A DNA stretch of 14,234 nt from Actinomycetota bacterium (GCA_019347585.1 JAHWLC010000007.1:1-14234), one strand, 5' to 3'. Shown: positions 1 to 6,470, counted from the first letter of the stretch. Notes: generated from the sequence alone by a model not told the origin. Made by a program: numbers and translations.

Positions 1-18
1 CCTCTCACCTCGACAGAT

Positions 19-55
19 GGGTGGGGGCGGCCGGTTGGCCCGGCCACCCCCACCC
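19..55 (-). terminator. Hairpin downstream of the polX/solute-binding chimera
   Basis: A 16-base arm at 19-34 pairs with 40-55 across a 5-base loop. On the plus strand position 28 (C) faces 46 (A), a mismatch, but in a minus-strand transcript that pair becomes G-U, so all 16 pairs can form. This favours action on the minus-strand gene that stops at 80. No U-tract follows, so it may be a U-less terminator or a 3'-end-protecting hairpin; the terminator role is inferred from position and strand bias. Confidence 0.6.
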
Positions 56-79
56 GTCACTACTGGGGAGCGCTGACCG

Positions 80-1603
80 CTACTCCGGCCAGCTGGCCTC
101 GATGTCGGCGAGGATCCCCGCCGCCGCACCGGTGTCTCCGGCCTGCATGTACTCGATCATGCCGGTCCAGAAGGTCCCGCTTCCCACCGAGGTGGGCATC
201 AGGTCCGAGGCGTCGAAGCGCCCCGTGCCGGCCTCGTTCGCCTCGGCCAGCACCTCGGCCGGCAGGTCGAAATAGGAGTGGATAGAGGCGACGCAATAGT
301 CGAACTCGAGTCGGAAGGCGGGGTCGTAGTCGAGGCCGCCCTCGGGTCCGATGTTGAGCTCGCACCCGAAGAGGAGGCTGATCTCGCCATAGCGGTCGTC
401 CAGCTTCCCGATCCGATCGCGGTGGGCGATCATCTCCTGGCGCGAGGAGCCGTTGATCGCCAGGTCCTCGCCGTGCTCGGTGAAGGCGACGTATTGGTAT
501 CCGGCGGCGATGGCGGCCTCCACCATGTCCTCGAGCGAGGAGCGCCCGTCGCCGGAGCGATCGGAGTGATAGTGGAGATCTCCTCTCATGTCCTGCCGGG
601 TCACCAGGCGGGGGAGGTCCCCGTCGGCTGCCGCCTCCACCTCACCACCGCCCTCGCGGAGCGGAGGGGGGATGAACTCCAGGCCGAGCGCCTCGTAGAT
701 CTCCTCCTCGGTCCTGGAGGCGACCACCCGCTCCCCAGCGAAGAGGCCGTACTCGCTGAGCAGCCAGTCGTGGTCGAGGGCGAGCTGTCGCAGCTGGATG
801 TTGTGGGCTTTGGATCCGGTGAAGTAGAGCAGTGCCGATCCGAGCTGATCGGGGGTCACGGTGCGCACGTCCACCTGCAATCCCTCCCGCGTGAGGAAGG
901 AGGTCTTGGTCCCTCCCGAGCCCACCGTCTCGCTGACCTCGGGGAACCGGTTGACCGCATCGTGCACCCGGGGGGCGTCGGTACTGGCTACCACGAGATC
1001 GACGTCCCCGATCGTCTCGGAGAATCGGCGGATGGAGCCGCTGGGAACCGCGGCCACCACCCCATCGATCGACTCCAGGCGGCGGGACAGAGACTGGGCG
1101 ATCCCCCAGGCCTCGACCAAAGGCGTGCGGCGATCCTTGCCGTGTAGACCGAGCCGGTCGATAGCCTTGGCGATCTTCTCCTCGGACTTCTCCCCGAGGC
1201 CGGGCAGCTCCCGCAGCCTCTGGGCGTCGATGGCGGCCTTGAGGTCCTGGATGTCTTCCACCCCGAGCTGGGCACGGAGCATCTTCAGGGTCTTGGGGCC
1301 GAGACCGGGGATCTTGGTGAGCTCGACGAACTGCGGCGGATAAATCTCCCGCAGGCTCTCCAGCTTGGAGACCTTCCCCGTCTCCCCCAGCTCGATGATC
1401 TTGTCGGCTGTGGAGCCCCCCACACCCTTGATCTTGGTGAGCTCCCCCTTGCTCAGACCTTCGACCTCGCCCGTATGGGCCTCGATCCCGGCCATGGCAT
1501 TCTCGTAGGCGCGGGCTTTGAAGGATTGGGGCGATCCCTCGTCCAAGGCGGTCAAGCGGGCGAGCTCGGCCAGCATGCGGAGAACCTCGGATCGAGTGGG
1601 CAT
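80..1603 (-). CDS. polX: DNA polymerase X, PHP domain truncated and fused to a solute-binding-protein C-terminus
   Basis: Family-X repair polymerases fill short gaps in base-excision repair, and bacterial PolX adds a C-terminal PHP domain with metal-dependent nuclease activity. Visible in order (507 aa): helix-hairpin-helix segments near 53-75, 93-112 and 128-150; nucleotidyltransferase motif GSIRR (189-193) with GDVDLV (199-204; D200, D202) and third acid D245; TGSKAHN at 262-268; PHP residues H344 and H346 (DLHYHSD), E377-H378, E415 and H442. After about residue 449 the sequence leaves PolX. Family members run about 110 residues further and carry an HPTGR-like and an STDAH-like motif, both absent here. 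Residues ~451-507 instead resemble the C-terminus of carbohydrate ABC solute-binding proteins (RFDASDLMP, GTFWTGM, IEASWP). The polymerase part looks complete; the nuclease should be dead. The ATG at 1603 follows a TAACCT -10 box by 8 bases. The alternative is an assembly chimera. Confidence 0.85.
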   Translation of the reverse strand: MPTRSEVLRMLAELARLTALDEGSPQSFKARAYENAMAGIEAHTGEVEGLSKGELTKIKGVGGSTADKIIELGETGKVSKLESLREIYPPQFVELTKIPGLGPKTLKMLRAQLGVEDIQDLKAAIDAQRLRELPGLGEKSEEKIAKAIDRLGLHGKDRRTPLVEAWGIAQSLSRRLESIDGVVAAVPSGSIRRFSETIGDVDLVVASTDAPRVHDAVNRFPEVSETVGSGGTKTSFLTREGLQVDVRTVTPDQLGSALLYFTGSKAHNIQLRQLALDHDWLLSEYGLFAGERVVASRTEEEIYEALGLEFIPPPLREGGGEVEAAADGDLPRLVTRQDMRGDLHYHSDRSGDGRSSLEDMVEAAIAAGYQYVAFTEHGEDLAINGSSRQEMIAHRDRIGKLDDRYGEISLLFGCELNIGPEGGLDYDPAFRLEFDYCVASIHSYFDLPAEVLAEANEAGTGRFDASDLMPTSVGSGTFWTGMIEYMQAGDTGAAAGILADIEASWPE

Positions 1604-1611
1604 CCGGCCCG

Positions 1612-1638
1612 AGGTTATCTCCGCACCTCAGTCACCAA
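1612..1638 (-). promoter_or_regulatory. Candidate leaderless promoter of polX
   Basis: On the minus strand, TAACCT (1617-1612) lies 8 bases before the ATG at 1603, the spacing expected if transcription starts at or next to the start codon. A poor -35 (TTGGTG, 1638-1633) sits 15 bases further up. No Shine-Dalgarno is visible. The promoter overlaps the 3' end of the upstream TadE/G-like gene, so polX can be expressed apart from the pilus operon. Confidence 0.45.
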
Positions 1639-2014
1639 GCCACAGAACAGGATCGAACTCGGCGCGAGCGCGCGCCCGGACCGTCAGCTGCCCGAAGATG
1701 GGGACCCGCACCCGCGCCGCCGTGGTGACGGTCACCACCCGAGACGCCAGACTCGGCTCGAGTGGGCACTCGCAACGGAGGAGCGCCACCCCGTTGGCCG
1801 TCGCGGCAGCCCGCGCCACAGCCACGGGGGAGCCCGCCTCCGCGGCCGGGGGAAAAGTGGCAACCGCCGCCGCCAAGGCCGCAGCGTCCGCTCCCGTGGC
1901 CGCGTCCTCCCGGGCGGCGTACAGGGCGCCGAGCGAGGCGGTGGCGAGGCTGACGACTGCGAGCAGGGCGGCGATCCCCGCCAGGGCGGGGACCACCGAA
2001 CCGCGATCGATCAA
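1628..2014 (-). CDS. TadE/G-like pilus-locus protein (Rv3654c-like)
   Basis: A 128-aa protein with an N-terminal RGSVVPALAG stretch, one membrane helix (about 9-32) and an Ala-rich following segment (ADAAALAAAVA). This is the layout of the TadE/G-like protein that closes actinobacterial Tad loci. It lacks the Glu at +5 of a class III prepilin, so it may be a minor pseudopilin or an anchored envelope protein. Residues 80 and 82 are Cys in a CEC pair, a possible extracytoplasmic disulfide. The start is TTG at 2014, overlapping the TGA of the preceding tadE gene (TTGA), which implies translational coupling. It is the last gene of the seven-gene operon. Identification rests on gene order and the N-terminal signature; biochemical function is unknown. 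Confidence 0.7.
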   Translation of the reverse strand: MIDRGSVVPALAGIAALLAVVSLATASLGALYAAREDAATGADAAALAAAVATFPPAAEAGSPVAVARAAATANGVALLRCECPLEPSLASRVVTVTTAARVRVPIFGQLTVRARARAEFDPVLWLGD

Positions 2015-2394
2015 CGTTCGACCACCATGGCCGCCGAGGCGGCCACTTCGACCACGAAGCCCGGGGGGAAGGGCGGCCCCAACGGGTGCGCCATCCTCGC
2101 CGTCACCCGTGCCGGACGTCCCACCACGGCGGGGCGGCTCACCGCCACCCTCACCCGGGGCCGCATCTCCGGGGCCAGCCCTTCCTGGACCGCGGCTACT
2201 GCCTTGGCCGGATCGGGCGTGGTGGCAGCCACCCTGGCGCCGTCCCTGACCGCGCCGAGCAGCTCGATCCGCGCCCGGGCCACCGACACCACACCGAGAC
2301 CGCCGGCGAGCACCAACATCAGCATCGGGATCACCAAGAAGAGCTCCACGGTGGCCGACCCGCGATCGCCGCTCAGAACTTGCCGAGCACCCAC
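2011..2394 (-). CDS. tadE: TadE-like pseudopilin
   Basis: TadE-type proteins are minor pseudopilins anchored in the membrane and needed for Tad/Flp pilus biogenesis. From the chosen start the protein is 127 aa. RGSATVELFLVIPML is near the N-terminus, giving a G|S prepilin-peptidase-like site with Glu at +5, followed by a hydrophobic helix of ~20 residues and a soluble C-terminal part. An upstream ATG at 2454 would add 20 residues out of step with the family. I prefer GTG at 2394 because GGAGGGG lies 7 bases upstream of it. The gene overlaps the 3' end of the DUF4244 gene by 22 bases and overlaps the next gene at TTGA. Confidence 0.8.
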   Translation of the reverse strand: MGARQVLSGDRGSATVELFLVIPMLMLVLAGGLGVVSVARARIELLGAVRDGARVAATTPDPAKAVAAVQEGLAPEMRPRVRVAVSRPAVVGRPARVTARMAHPLGPPFPPGFVVEVAASAAMVVER

Positions 2395-2570
2395 TTGATC
2401 ACCCCTCCGAAGAGATCGCTGAGCAAGCCTCCCCCACTCCCCGACTGAAGCCACTTGAGGGCGATGAAGGCCAGTGCGGTGGCCGCCAGGATCACCAGGA
2501 AGTACTCGACGGTGGCCTGGCCCCGCTCACCGCTCGCCCGGGCCGCCAGCCATCTGATCACATGCGTCAT
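2373..2570 (-). CDS. DUF4244 Flp-pilin-like small protein
   Basis: A 65-aa protein: a short basic leader, RGQATVEYFLVILA, a hydrophobic helix (about 22-41), a Gly/Ser linker (SGSGGG) and a short hydrophobic tail. G17|Q18 with Glu at +5 and Tyr at +6 is the class III (Flp) prepilin signature. DUF4244 proteins hold the position of the major pilin in actinobacterial Tad loci, so this is the likely pilus subunit. The ATG at 2570 is preceded by AAAGGAG at a 6-base spacing, one of the best ribosome-binding sites in the operon, which suits an abundant subunit. A 60-base gap with a hairpin separates it from tadC. No prepilin peptidase gene is in the window. Confidence 0.8.
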   Translation of the reverse strand: MTHVIRWLAARASGERGQATVEYFLVILAATALAFIALKWLQSGSGGGLLSDLFGGVIKWVLGKF

Positions 2571-2587
2571 GAGACGCTCCTTTCCAT

Positions 2588-2604
2588 GCCGGTGACCGAC
2601 CGGC
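2588..2604 (-). other. Mid-operon hairpin upstream of the pilin-like gene
   Basis: On the minus strand GCCGGT pairs with ACCGGC across a 5-base loop in the 60-base gap between tadC and the DUF4244 gene, just upstream of the AAAGGAG site. It could protect a processed pilin mRNA. A 6-bp stem is weak evidence. Confidence 0.3.
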
Positions 2605-2630
2605 GCGGGAGAAGTGCGGAGAGGGGCTGC

Positions 2631-3170
2631 TCACCTCCAGACCCCGGTGAGCTCGCTGAACAGGCCGAACAGGGACGGGGCGTAGAGAAGAAGGACCAGA
2701 CCCGGAAGCATGAGCAGCGTGACGGGGATCATCAGCCGCACCGGCAGAGATCTCGCCCTGGCGATTCGCTCGGCGCGCTCGGTGGCCAGGTCCCTCTCCA
2801 GCATCGATCGGAGCACGCCCACGAGCGACGCTCCCGAGGCCTGGGCGCGCGCCAGTTGGGTGACGAGAGGTCGGAGCTGCGGTCCGGCCACCGCGATGGC
2901 CGAGGTCAGCCCGCTCACGGTGGCGATACGTGAGACGCGACGGAGATCGGGACGGTGAGCCAGGGCCGCGGAGGCCGCCTGCAAAGCGGCAAGTATGGAC
3001 AGTCCGGAGCGCACCTCGACAAGCAAGAGGAGCAGGATCAGCCTGGTCTCCGGGGGAGGCGCCGACCGCCTCAGCCGGACCGCCACCCAGGGGGCCAAAG
3101 CTCCCACCGCGGCCCCGGACGGGCCGGCGGCGATGAGCCCGATCGACGCGGCGACGACTGTCATGGTCAT
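2631..3170 (-). CDS. tadC: TadC-like type II secretion F-family membrane protein
   Basis: TadC pairs with TadB as the inner-membrane platform on which the TadA ATPase acts. The protein is 179 aa from ATG 3170, with an N-terminal hydrophobic segment (about 3-32), the T2SSF helical domain in the middle (RLILLLLLVEVRSGLSILAA, then AQASGASLVGVLRSM) and a C-terminal helix (MIPVTLLMLPGLVLLLYAP). The reading frame is open upstream, but ATG 3170 overlaps the tadB stop as ATGA and has GGAGGG 4 bases upstream, so the longer form is rejected. It is short compared with classical TadC (~300 aa), as is usual for the split actinobacterial genes. Confidence 0.85.
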   Translation of the reverse strand: MTMTVVAASIGLIAAGPSGAAVGALAPWVAVRLRRSAPPPETRLILLLLLVEVRSGLSILAALQAASAALAHRPDLRRVSRIATVSGLTSAIAVAGPQLRPLVTQLARAQASGASLVGVLRSMLERDLATERAERIARARSLPVRLMIPVTLLMLPGLVLLLYAPSLFGLFSELTGVWR

Positions 3171-3799
3171 GTCGCCCTCCAAATCATCCAAGCAACCGCC
3201 CCCAGCCCGACGAGGAACAGGCCGGCTCCCGCCATCGAGGCCACGGCTTGACCCGGACTGTCGCCGAGGGGCAAGGCGCCCCGCGTGGCTAGATAGGCCA
3301 GCGGGGCTGCGGCAAACACCAGGACAGTGGCCCGCACCGGAGATGTCGACATCTGCACCTCCCCGGCCACCTCGGCCCGGGCGATGGCCAGGGAGCCGAC
3401 CTCGTCGAAGAGATCGGCAACCCGCGACCCGCTGCGCTGCGCCGAGACGATGGTCAGCTCCAGCTCCGCCCTGATCTCGGGCATGGCCGCCCCGACGGCA
3501 CGCGCCACCACTCCCAGGGGAGCGCCTGTCCTCGCCAATTCCGACCCGGAGGCGCACCCCACCGACCTTGCCGAGGTCTCGAGGGCGGAGCGGAGGGAGG
3601 CGCCGGCCCGCAGCTCGGCGGACGCCGCCTCACAGAACAGGGCTGCGCGGTTCACCGTGGCGCGCCGCCCCTTCCAGATCGCATACCCGACGAGAAGAGT
3701 GGCCGGAAGCGGAGCCAGCACGGCCCCCCCGAGGACGGCGAGCCTTCTCCAATCGACGCCTGCCGCCAGCGCGCCTGCCAGCGCCCAGACCTCGATCAT
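3167..3799 (-). CDS. tadB: TadB-like type II secretion F-family membrane protein
   Basis: The partner platform protein to TadC. It is 210 aa, with hydrophobic segments near 1-15, 21-40, 156-172 and 188-207. The T2SSF core at about 55-150 includes ALFCEAASAELRAGASL and the repeat-type QRSGSRVADLFDEV. The start is ATG 3799, overlapping the tadA TGA as ATGA; with no strong Shine-Dalgarno, translation is probably coupled to tadA. The open frame upstream of this ATG lies inside tadA and translates to Arg/Gly-rich noise. It overlaps tadC by 4 bases. Confidence 0.85.
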   Translation of the reverse strand: MIEVWALAGALAAGVDWRRLAVLGGAVLAPLPATLLVGYAIWKGRRATVNRAALFCEAASAELRAGASLRSALETSARSVGCASGSELARTGAPLGVVARAVGAAMPEIRAELELTIVSAQRSGSRVADLFDEVGSLAIARAEVAGEVQMSTSPVRATVLVFAAAPLAYLATRGALPLGDSPGQAVASMAGAGLFLVGLGAVAWMIWRAT

Positions 3800-4842
3800 G
3801 ACCGAAGATCCAGTCGCGAGACGGGCGCGATGGAGACCAGGCGGCGAACCGGGCCTACACGCTCGATCTGGCAGACCAGGTCGATCGCGGCGTGCAGCTG
3901 CCGCCCTACCGCAGCCTCCGAGGTGTCCCCTGCGGAGAGCGCCAGTGTCTCCAGGCGCCACATCGCCTCCTCGGGGCTGTTGGCATGGACCGTGGTCATC
4001 GATCCGCGGTGCCCCGTGTTGAGCGCAGACACCAAGTCGAGCGCCTCGGCCCCGCGCACCTCTCCGACGATCAGGCGGTCCGGCCGCAGCCTCAGCGCGG
4101 AGCGCACCAGTTCGCGGATGGTGATCGCCCCCACCCCCTCCGAATTCGGCGGGCGCGCCTCCAGCCGCACCACGTGACCGGGCAGGGAGAGCTCGGCCGC
4201 GTCCTCGATCGTCACCACCCGCTCCTCTCGGGGGATCAGGCCGCCGAGCAGGTTGAGCAGGGTGGTCTTGCCCGTGCCGGTGCCGCCGGAGACGACGACG
4301 GTCTGGGCCCCTGCCACCGCGGCACGCAGCTCGTCCACCTGCTCCTCGGTCGCCGAGCCCGCCAGCACGAGGTCGTCGAGCGAGGTGATCCGCTGGCTGA
4401 ACCGGCGCACCGCGACGAGGGGATGGCCCACCGCCGCCGGGGGCAGCACAGCGTGCAGCCGGCTCCCGTCGGGGAGGCGGGCGTCGACCATCGGCGCCAA
4501 CCGGTCGATCCTCAGCCCCAGCGGTGCAATGGCCCGCTCCACGGTGGCCACGAGATGCTCATCGGATTGGAAGATGACGTCGGCGATCTCCAGCCCCTGG
4601 CCGCGGTCCTGCCAGACCTCGAAGGGACCGTTGACCAGGATGTCTGTTACCTCGGGGTCGTCGAAGAGGGCCTGGATCGGGCCGAACCCCATCACCGCCC
4701 CCACCACCGACTCGACCCCCTCGGCCAGTTTCCAGGGAGACTCGGCGGCGAGCAGACGGCGTGCCTCGGCTCGCACCTCGGGCGCGGAGAGTGGGGTCTC
4801 CCCGAGGGCTATCGCCCGGCTGACCCGATCGGTCAGGCCCAT
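3796..4842 (-). CDS. tadA: TadA/CpaF-type secretion ATPase
   Basis: The hexameric ATPase that powers pilin extrusion (and probably retraction) at the cytoplasmic face of the TadB/TadC platform. It is 348 aa, with a CpaF-type N-terminal domain (about 20-130), Walker A GGTGTGKTT (186-194), Asp-box region TIEDAAEL (211-218), Walker B RLIVGEVRG (256-264; E261) and His box GHRGSMTTVHANS (278-290). All ATPase motifs are intact. The start is ATG 4842, overlapping the preceding gene by 10 bases with GGGAG upstream; the longer open frame is out-of-family Pro/Arg-rich sequence. Family assignment is firm; the pilus versus secretion role is inferred from the operon. Confidence 0.95.
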   Translation of the reverse strand: MGLTDRVSRAIALGETPLSAPEVRAEARRLLAAESPWKLAEGVESVVGAVMGFGPIQALFDDPEVTDILVNGPFEVWQDRGQGLEIADVIFQSDEHLVATVERAIAPLGLRIDRLAPMVDARLPDGSRLHAVLPPAAVGHPLVAVRRFSQRITSLDDLVLAGSATEEQVDELRAAVAGAQTVVVSGGTGTGKTTLLNLLGGLIPREERVVTIEDAAELSLPGHVVRLEARPPNSEGVGAITIRELVRSALRLRPDRLIVGEVRGAEALDLVSALNTGHRGSMTTVHANSPEEAMWRLETLALSAGDTSEAAVGRQLHAAIDLVCQIERVGPVRRLVSIAPVSRLDLRS

Positions 4843-5387
4843 GGCAGCTCCCAAACCGGCGCCCAGGCGCGGGCCCACCGGCTGCGACCGGGAAGCCCGC
4901 CGGACAGCATCCGCCTCACCAGGGCGGGACCGGGTGCCGGGAGAACAGGGCCGGTTGCTGGCGGCGCAGCCCCGCCAGGGACTCGTTGCCAGACGGCAGC
5001 CCCGATGTGCGAGGGGGCCAGCCAACCCGGGTAGAGGGGGATCAGCGGGACGGTCGGTCCCTCCCACCCCGAAGGACCCGGTCGAATCACGACCGCCGGC
5101 CAGTGAAGAGAAAGTCTCGCCACCAGCTCGACGACCGACTCCGGAGGCAGCCCCCCCGAGGAGACCATGGCCACGCCGCGGCGACCGGGAGCGAGCTCGG
5201 AGAGCCGGGCGCCGTCTGCCGCTATGTCGACGAGGCTCCTCGTCCGCGGGCGGCGCAGCCCGTCATCGAGGTCGACGATCAGGGCGGTGCCGGCCGCCGC
5301 GGCCAGCCCGATCGGCCCCAGCACCGACATCACCGGGTCCGGCGAGGTAACGGCGAGCACGCCGGGAGCTCTCCCCTTCCCTTCCAT
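4833..5387 (-). CDS. Ssd/CpaE-like protein heading the Tad operon, no Walker A
   Basis: A 184-aa protein in the slot held by the septum-site-determining/CpaE-like ATPase (Rv3660c) in actinobacterial Tad loci. CpaE/TadZ proteins are MinD/ParA relatives that place the pilus machine. Here GTALIVDLDDG (about 33-43) may match the beta-strand ending in Asp of that fold, and the middle (VAMVSSGG, ESVVELVARL, WPAVVIR) fits its later strands. No KGGxGKT Walker A is present, and the C-terminal third is Pro/Gly/Arg-rich. It is therefore probably a degenerate, non-hydrolysing homologue or just the N-terminal atypical receiver half. The identification depends mainly on synteny. ATG 5387 lies 7 bases after a TAGGTT -10 box, so the operon mRNA may be leaderless. 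Confidence 0.55.
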   Translation of the reverse strand: MEGKGRAPGVLAVTSPDPVMSVLGPIGLAAAAGTALIVDLDDGLRRPRTRSLVDIAADGARLSELAPGRRGVAMVSSGGLPPESVVELVARLSLHWPAVVIRPGPSGWEGPTVPLIPLYPGWLAPSHIGAAVWQRVPGGAAPPATGPVLPAPGPALVRRMLSGGLPGRSRWARAWAPVWELPWA

Positions 5388-5394
5388 CCCGCCG

Positions 5395-5423
5395 AACCTA
5401 TGAGATGCCTCGGGGGATGACAA
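5395..5423 (-). promoter_or_regulatory. Candidate sigma-70-type promoter of the Tad operon
   Basis: Minus strand: -35 TTGTCA (5423-5418), a 17-base spacer, -10 TAGGTT (5400-5395), then 7 bases to the ATG at 5387. Spacing and both boxes fit a housekeeping promoter driving a leaderless mRNA for all seven Tad genes. It is the best-formed promoter in the window. Confidence 0.6.
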
Positions 5424-5425
5424 GA

Positions 5426-5444
5426 CCCCCTGATTCGACGGGGG
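5426..5444 (-). terminator. Weak terminator-like hairpin after the 111-aa gene
   Basis: CCCCC (5426-5430) and GGGGG (5440-5444) form a 5-bp stem with a 9-base loop. On the minus strand it is followed by TCTTGTC, a slight U-rich tract that merges into the -35 of the Tad promoter. It lies between the stop at 5452 and the next gene. The stem is short, so termination would be partial at best. Confidence 0.3.
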
Positions 5445-5451
5445 CTGCGGC

Positions 5452-5787
5452 TCAGCGCGCCGCGGAACCAGGCACGGCCGCCCACGAGATGCCGGTGGCC
5501 GCCACCGCTTCCAGGAGCTCCTCGGCATCGACCGAGCCGCTTCCCAGCCTGTCGAGGACGATGCGGTTGATGAGGAACGCCTCCACCTGCCACAGGGCCG
5601 ACCGGTCGACGGAGCCGACCACGCGGCCGTCGGCGACCGTCTTCACCGCATCGGTGACCTTTGAGACGAGGAGCGTGGCGGGCCCGGCGTCGGGGGGCAC
5701 CTCGTCGTGGAGGAGGTTGCCTGCCGCATCGACCACCACCCAGTTTTTCTCGGAGAGGGTCTGACGCAGCGTCGGAATGTCGATCAC
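5452..5787 (-). CDS. Small hypothetical protein divergent from ispD
   Basis: I do not recognise this 111-aa protein. It has no signal peptide, membrane helix, cysteine or zinc motif. The sequence alternates short beta-like stretches (NWVVVDAAGNLLHDE) and helices (LWQVEAFLINRIVLDRLG, DAEELLEAVAATG), suggesting a compact alpha/beta cytosolic fold. The start is GTG 5787, 6 bases after a TACTTT -10 box, so it is probably leaderless. Only 23 bases separate its start from that of ispD on the other strand. It ends 64 bases before the Tad operon start and may be cotranscribed with it, but a promoter and a weak hairpin lie between. No function is assigned. Confidence 0.65.
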   Translation of the reverse strand: MIDIPTLRQTLSEKNWVVVDAAGNLLHDEVPPDAGPATLLVSKVTDAVKTVADGRVVGSVDRSALWQVEAFLINRIVLDRLGSGSVDAEELLEAVAATGISWAAVPGSAAR

Positions 5788-5793
5788 CTGCTC

Positions 5794-5799
5794 AAAGTA
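5794..5799 (-). promoter_or_regulatory. -10 box for the 111-aa gene, overlapping the ispD -10
   Basis: TACTTT on the minus strand ends 6 bases before GTG 5787, the ideal leaderless spacing. It shares the TA at 5798-5799 with the plus-strand box. No clear -35 is seen, as is common in actinobacteria. Confidence 0.45.
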
Positions 5800-5803
5800 C
5801 CCT
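5798..5803 (+). promoter_or_regulatory. -10 box for ispD, overlapping the divergent -10
   Basis: TACCCT on the plus strand ends 7 bases before the ispD ATG at 5811. Since the two start codons are only 23 bases apart, both promoters must be packed here or reach into the opposite gene. No good -35 is visible. Confidence 0.4.
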
Positions 5804-5810
5804 CGCCGCC

Positions 5811-6470
5811 ATGACGACGAGGGCGATGGTCGTGGTGGCCGGGGGGTCGAGCATCAGGTTCGGATCCGACAAGCTGACCGAGGAGATCGCCGGCCGTCCA
5901 CTGGTGGCTCACACCGTGGAATCGGTCACACCCTGCGTGGACCGATGCGTGCTGGTGGGGCGCTCCGACTCGATCGACTGGCTGAGATCTCTCGACCTCG
6001 GGGTGGAGGTGGTCACAGGAGGAGCCAGCCGCACCCTCAGCGAGATGGCAGGGTTGGCCGCGCTGGGTCAGCCCGCCGACCTCATCGGGATCCATGACGG
6101 GGCCCGGCCGCTGGTGACGCCGGAGCTGGTCGAAGTGGTGTTCAGGACGGCCTCCGAGGTGGGGGGAGCCGTGCCGCTGATCCCCGCCCCCGGGTTGATC
6201 ATCGGACGTTCCACCTTCCGCCCCGTGAGCGATCTCGAGCTGGCCCAGACGCCCCAAGTCTTCCGGGGACCGGAGCTGATGGCGGCTTATGTCCGGGCGG
6301 CACAGGCAGGGTTCGACGGTGCGGACACCGCGGAGGTGGTGGAGCGGTTCGGCAGCCTCCCCATCGCCGCCGTGGAGGGAGACCCCGGCAATCTGAAGGT
6401 GACCTACCCCGCCGATCTCGACGAGGCGCGACGAAGACTCACAGCTCCTTCTCGTAACGGACCTCGGTGA
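5811..6470 (+). CDS. ispD: 2-C-methyl-D-erythritol 4-phosphate cytidylyltransferase
   Basis: IspD couples MEP to CTP to give CDP-ME, an early step of the non-mevalonate isoprenoid pathway in the cytosol. The protein is 219 aa, typical for the family. Motifs: the nucleotide loop VAGGSSIRFGSDKL (9-22), IHDGARPLV (94-102), QTPQVF (146-151) and GDPGNLKVTYPADL (190-203). The start is ATG 5811; the frame is open upstream but that part lies antisense to the neighbouring gene. Unlike many actinobacteria, no ispF or carD follows. Its 3' end overlaps the convergent acetyltransferase gene by 32 bases. Confidence 0.93.
   Translation: MTTRAMVVVAGGSSIRFGSDKLTEEIAGRPLVAHTVESVTPCVDRCVLVGRSDSIDWLRSLDLGVEVVTGGASRTLSEMAGLAALGQPADLIGIHDGARPLVTPELVEVVFRTASEVGGAVPLIPAPGLIIGRSTFRPVSDLELAQTPQVFRGPELMAAYVRAAQAGFDGADTAEVVERFGSLPIAAVEGDPGNLKVTYPADLDEARRRLTAPSRNGPR

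Noticed and set aside
2395..2454. A longer tadE start at ATG 2454
   Set aside because: The extra 20 residues are unlike TadE leaders. GTG 2394 has GGAGGGG at good spacing and places the G|SATVE site near the N-terminus.
4843..5067. An N-terminal extension of TadA
   Set aside because: The sequence is Pro/Arg/Gly-rich shadow of the overlapping Ssd-like gene. ATG 4842 starts with normal CpaF-family sequence.
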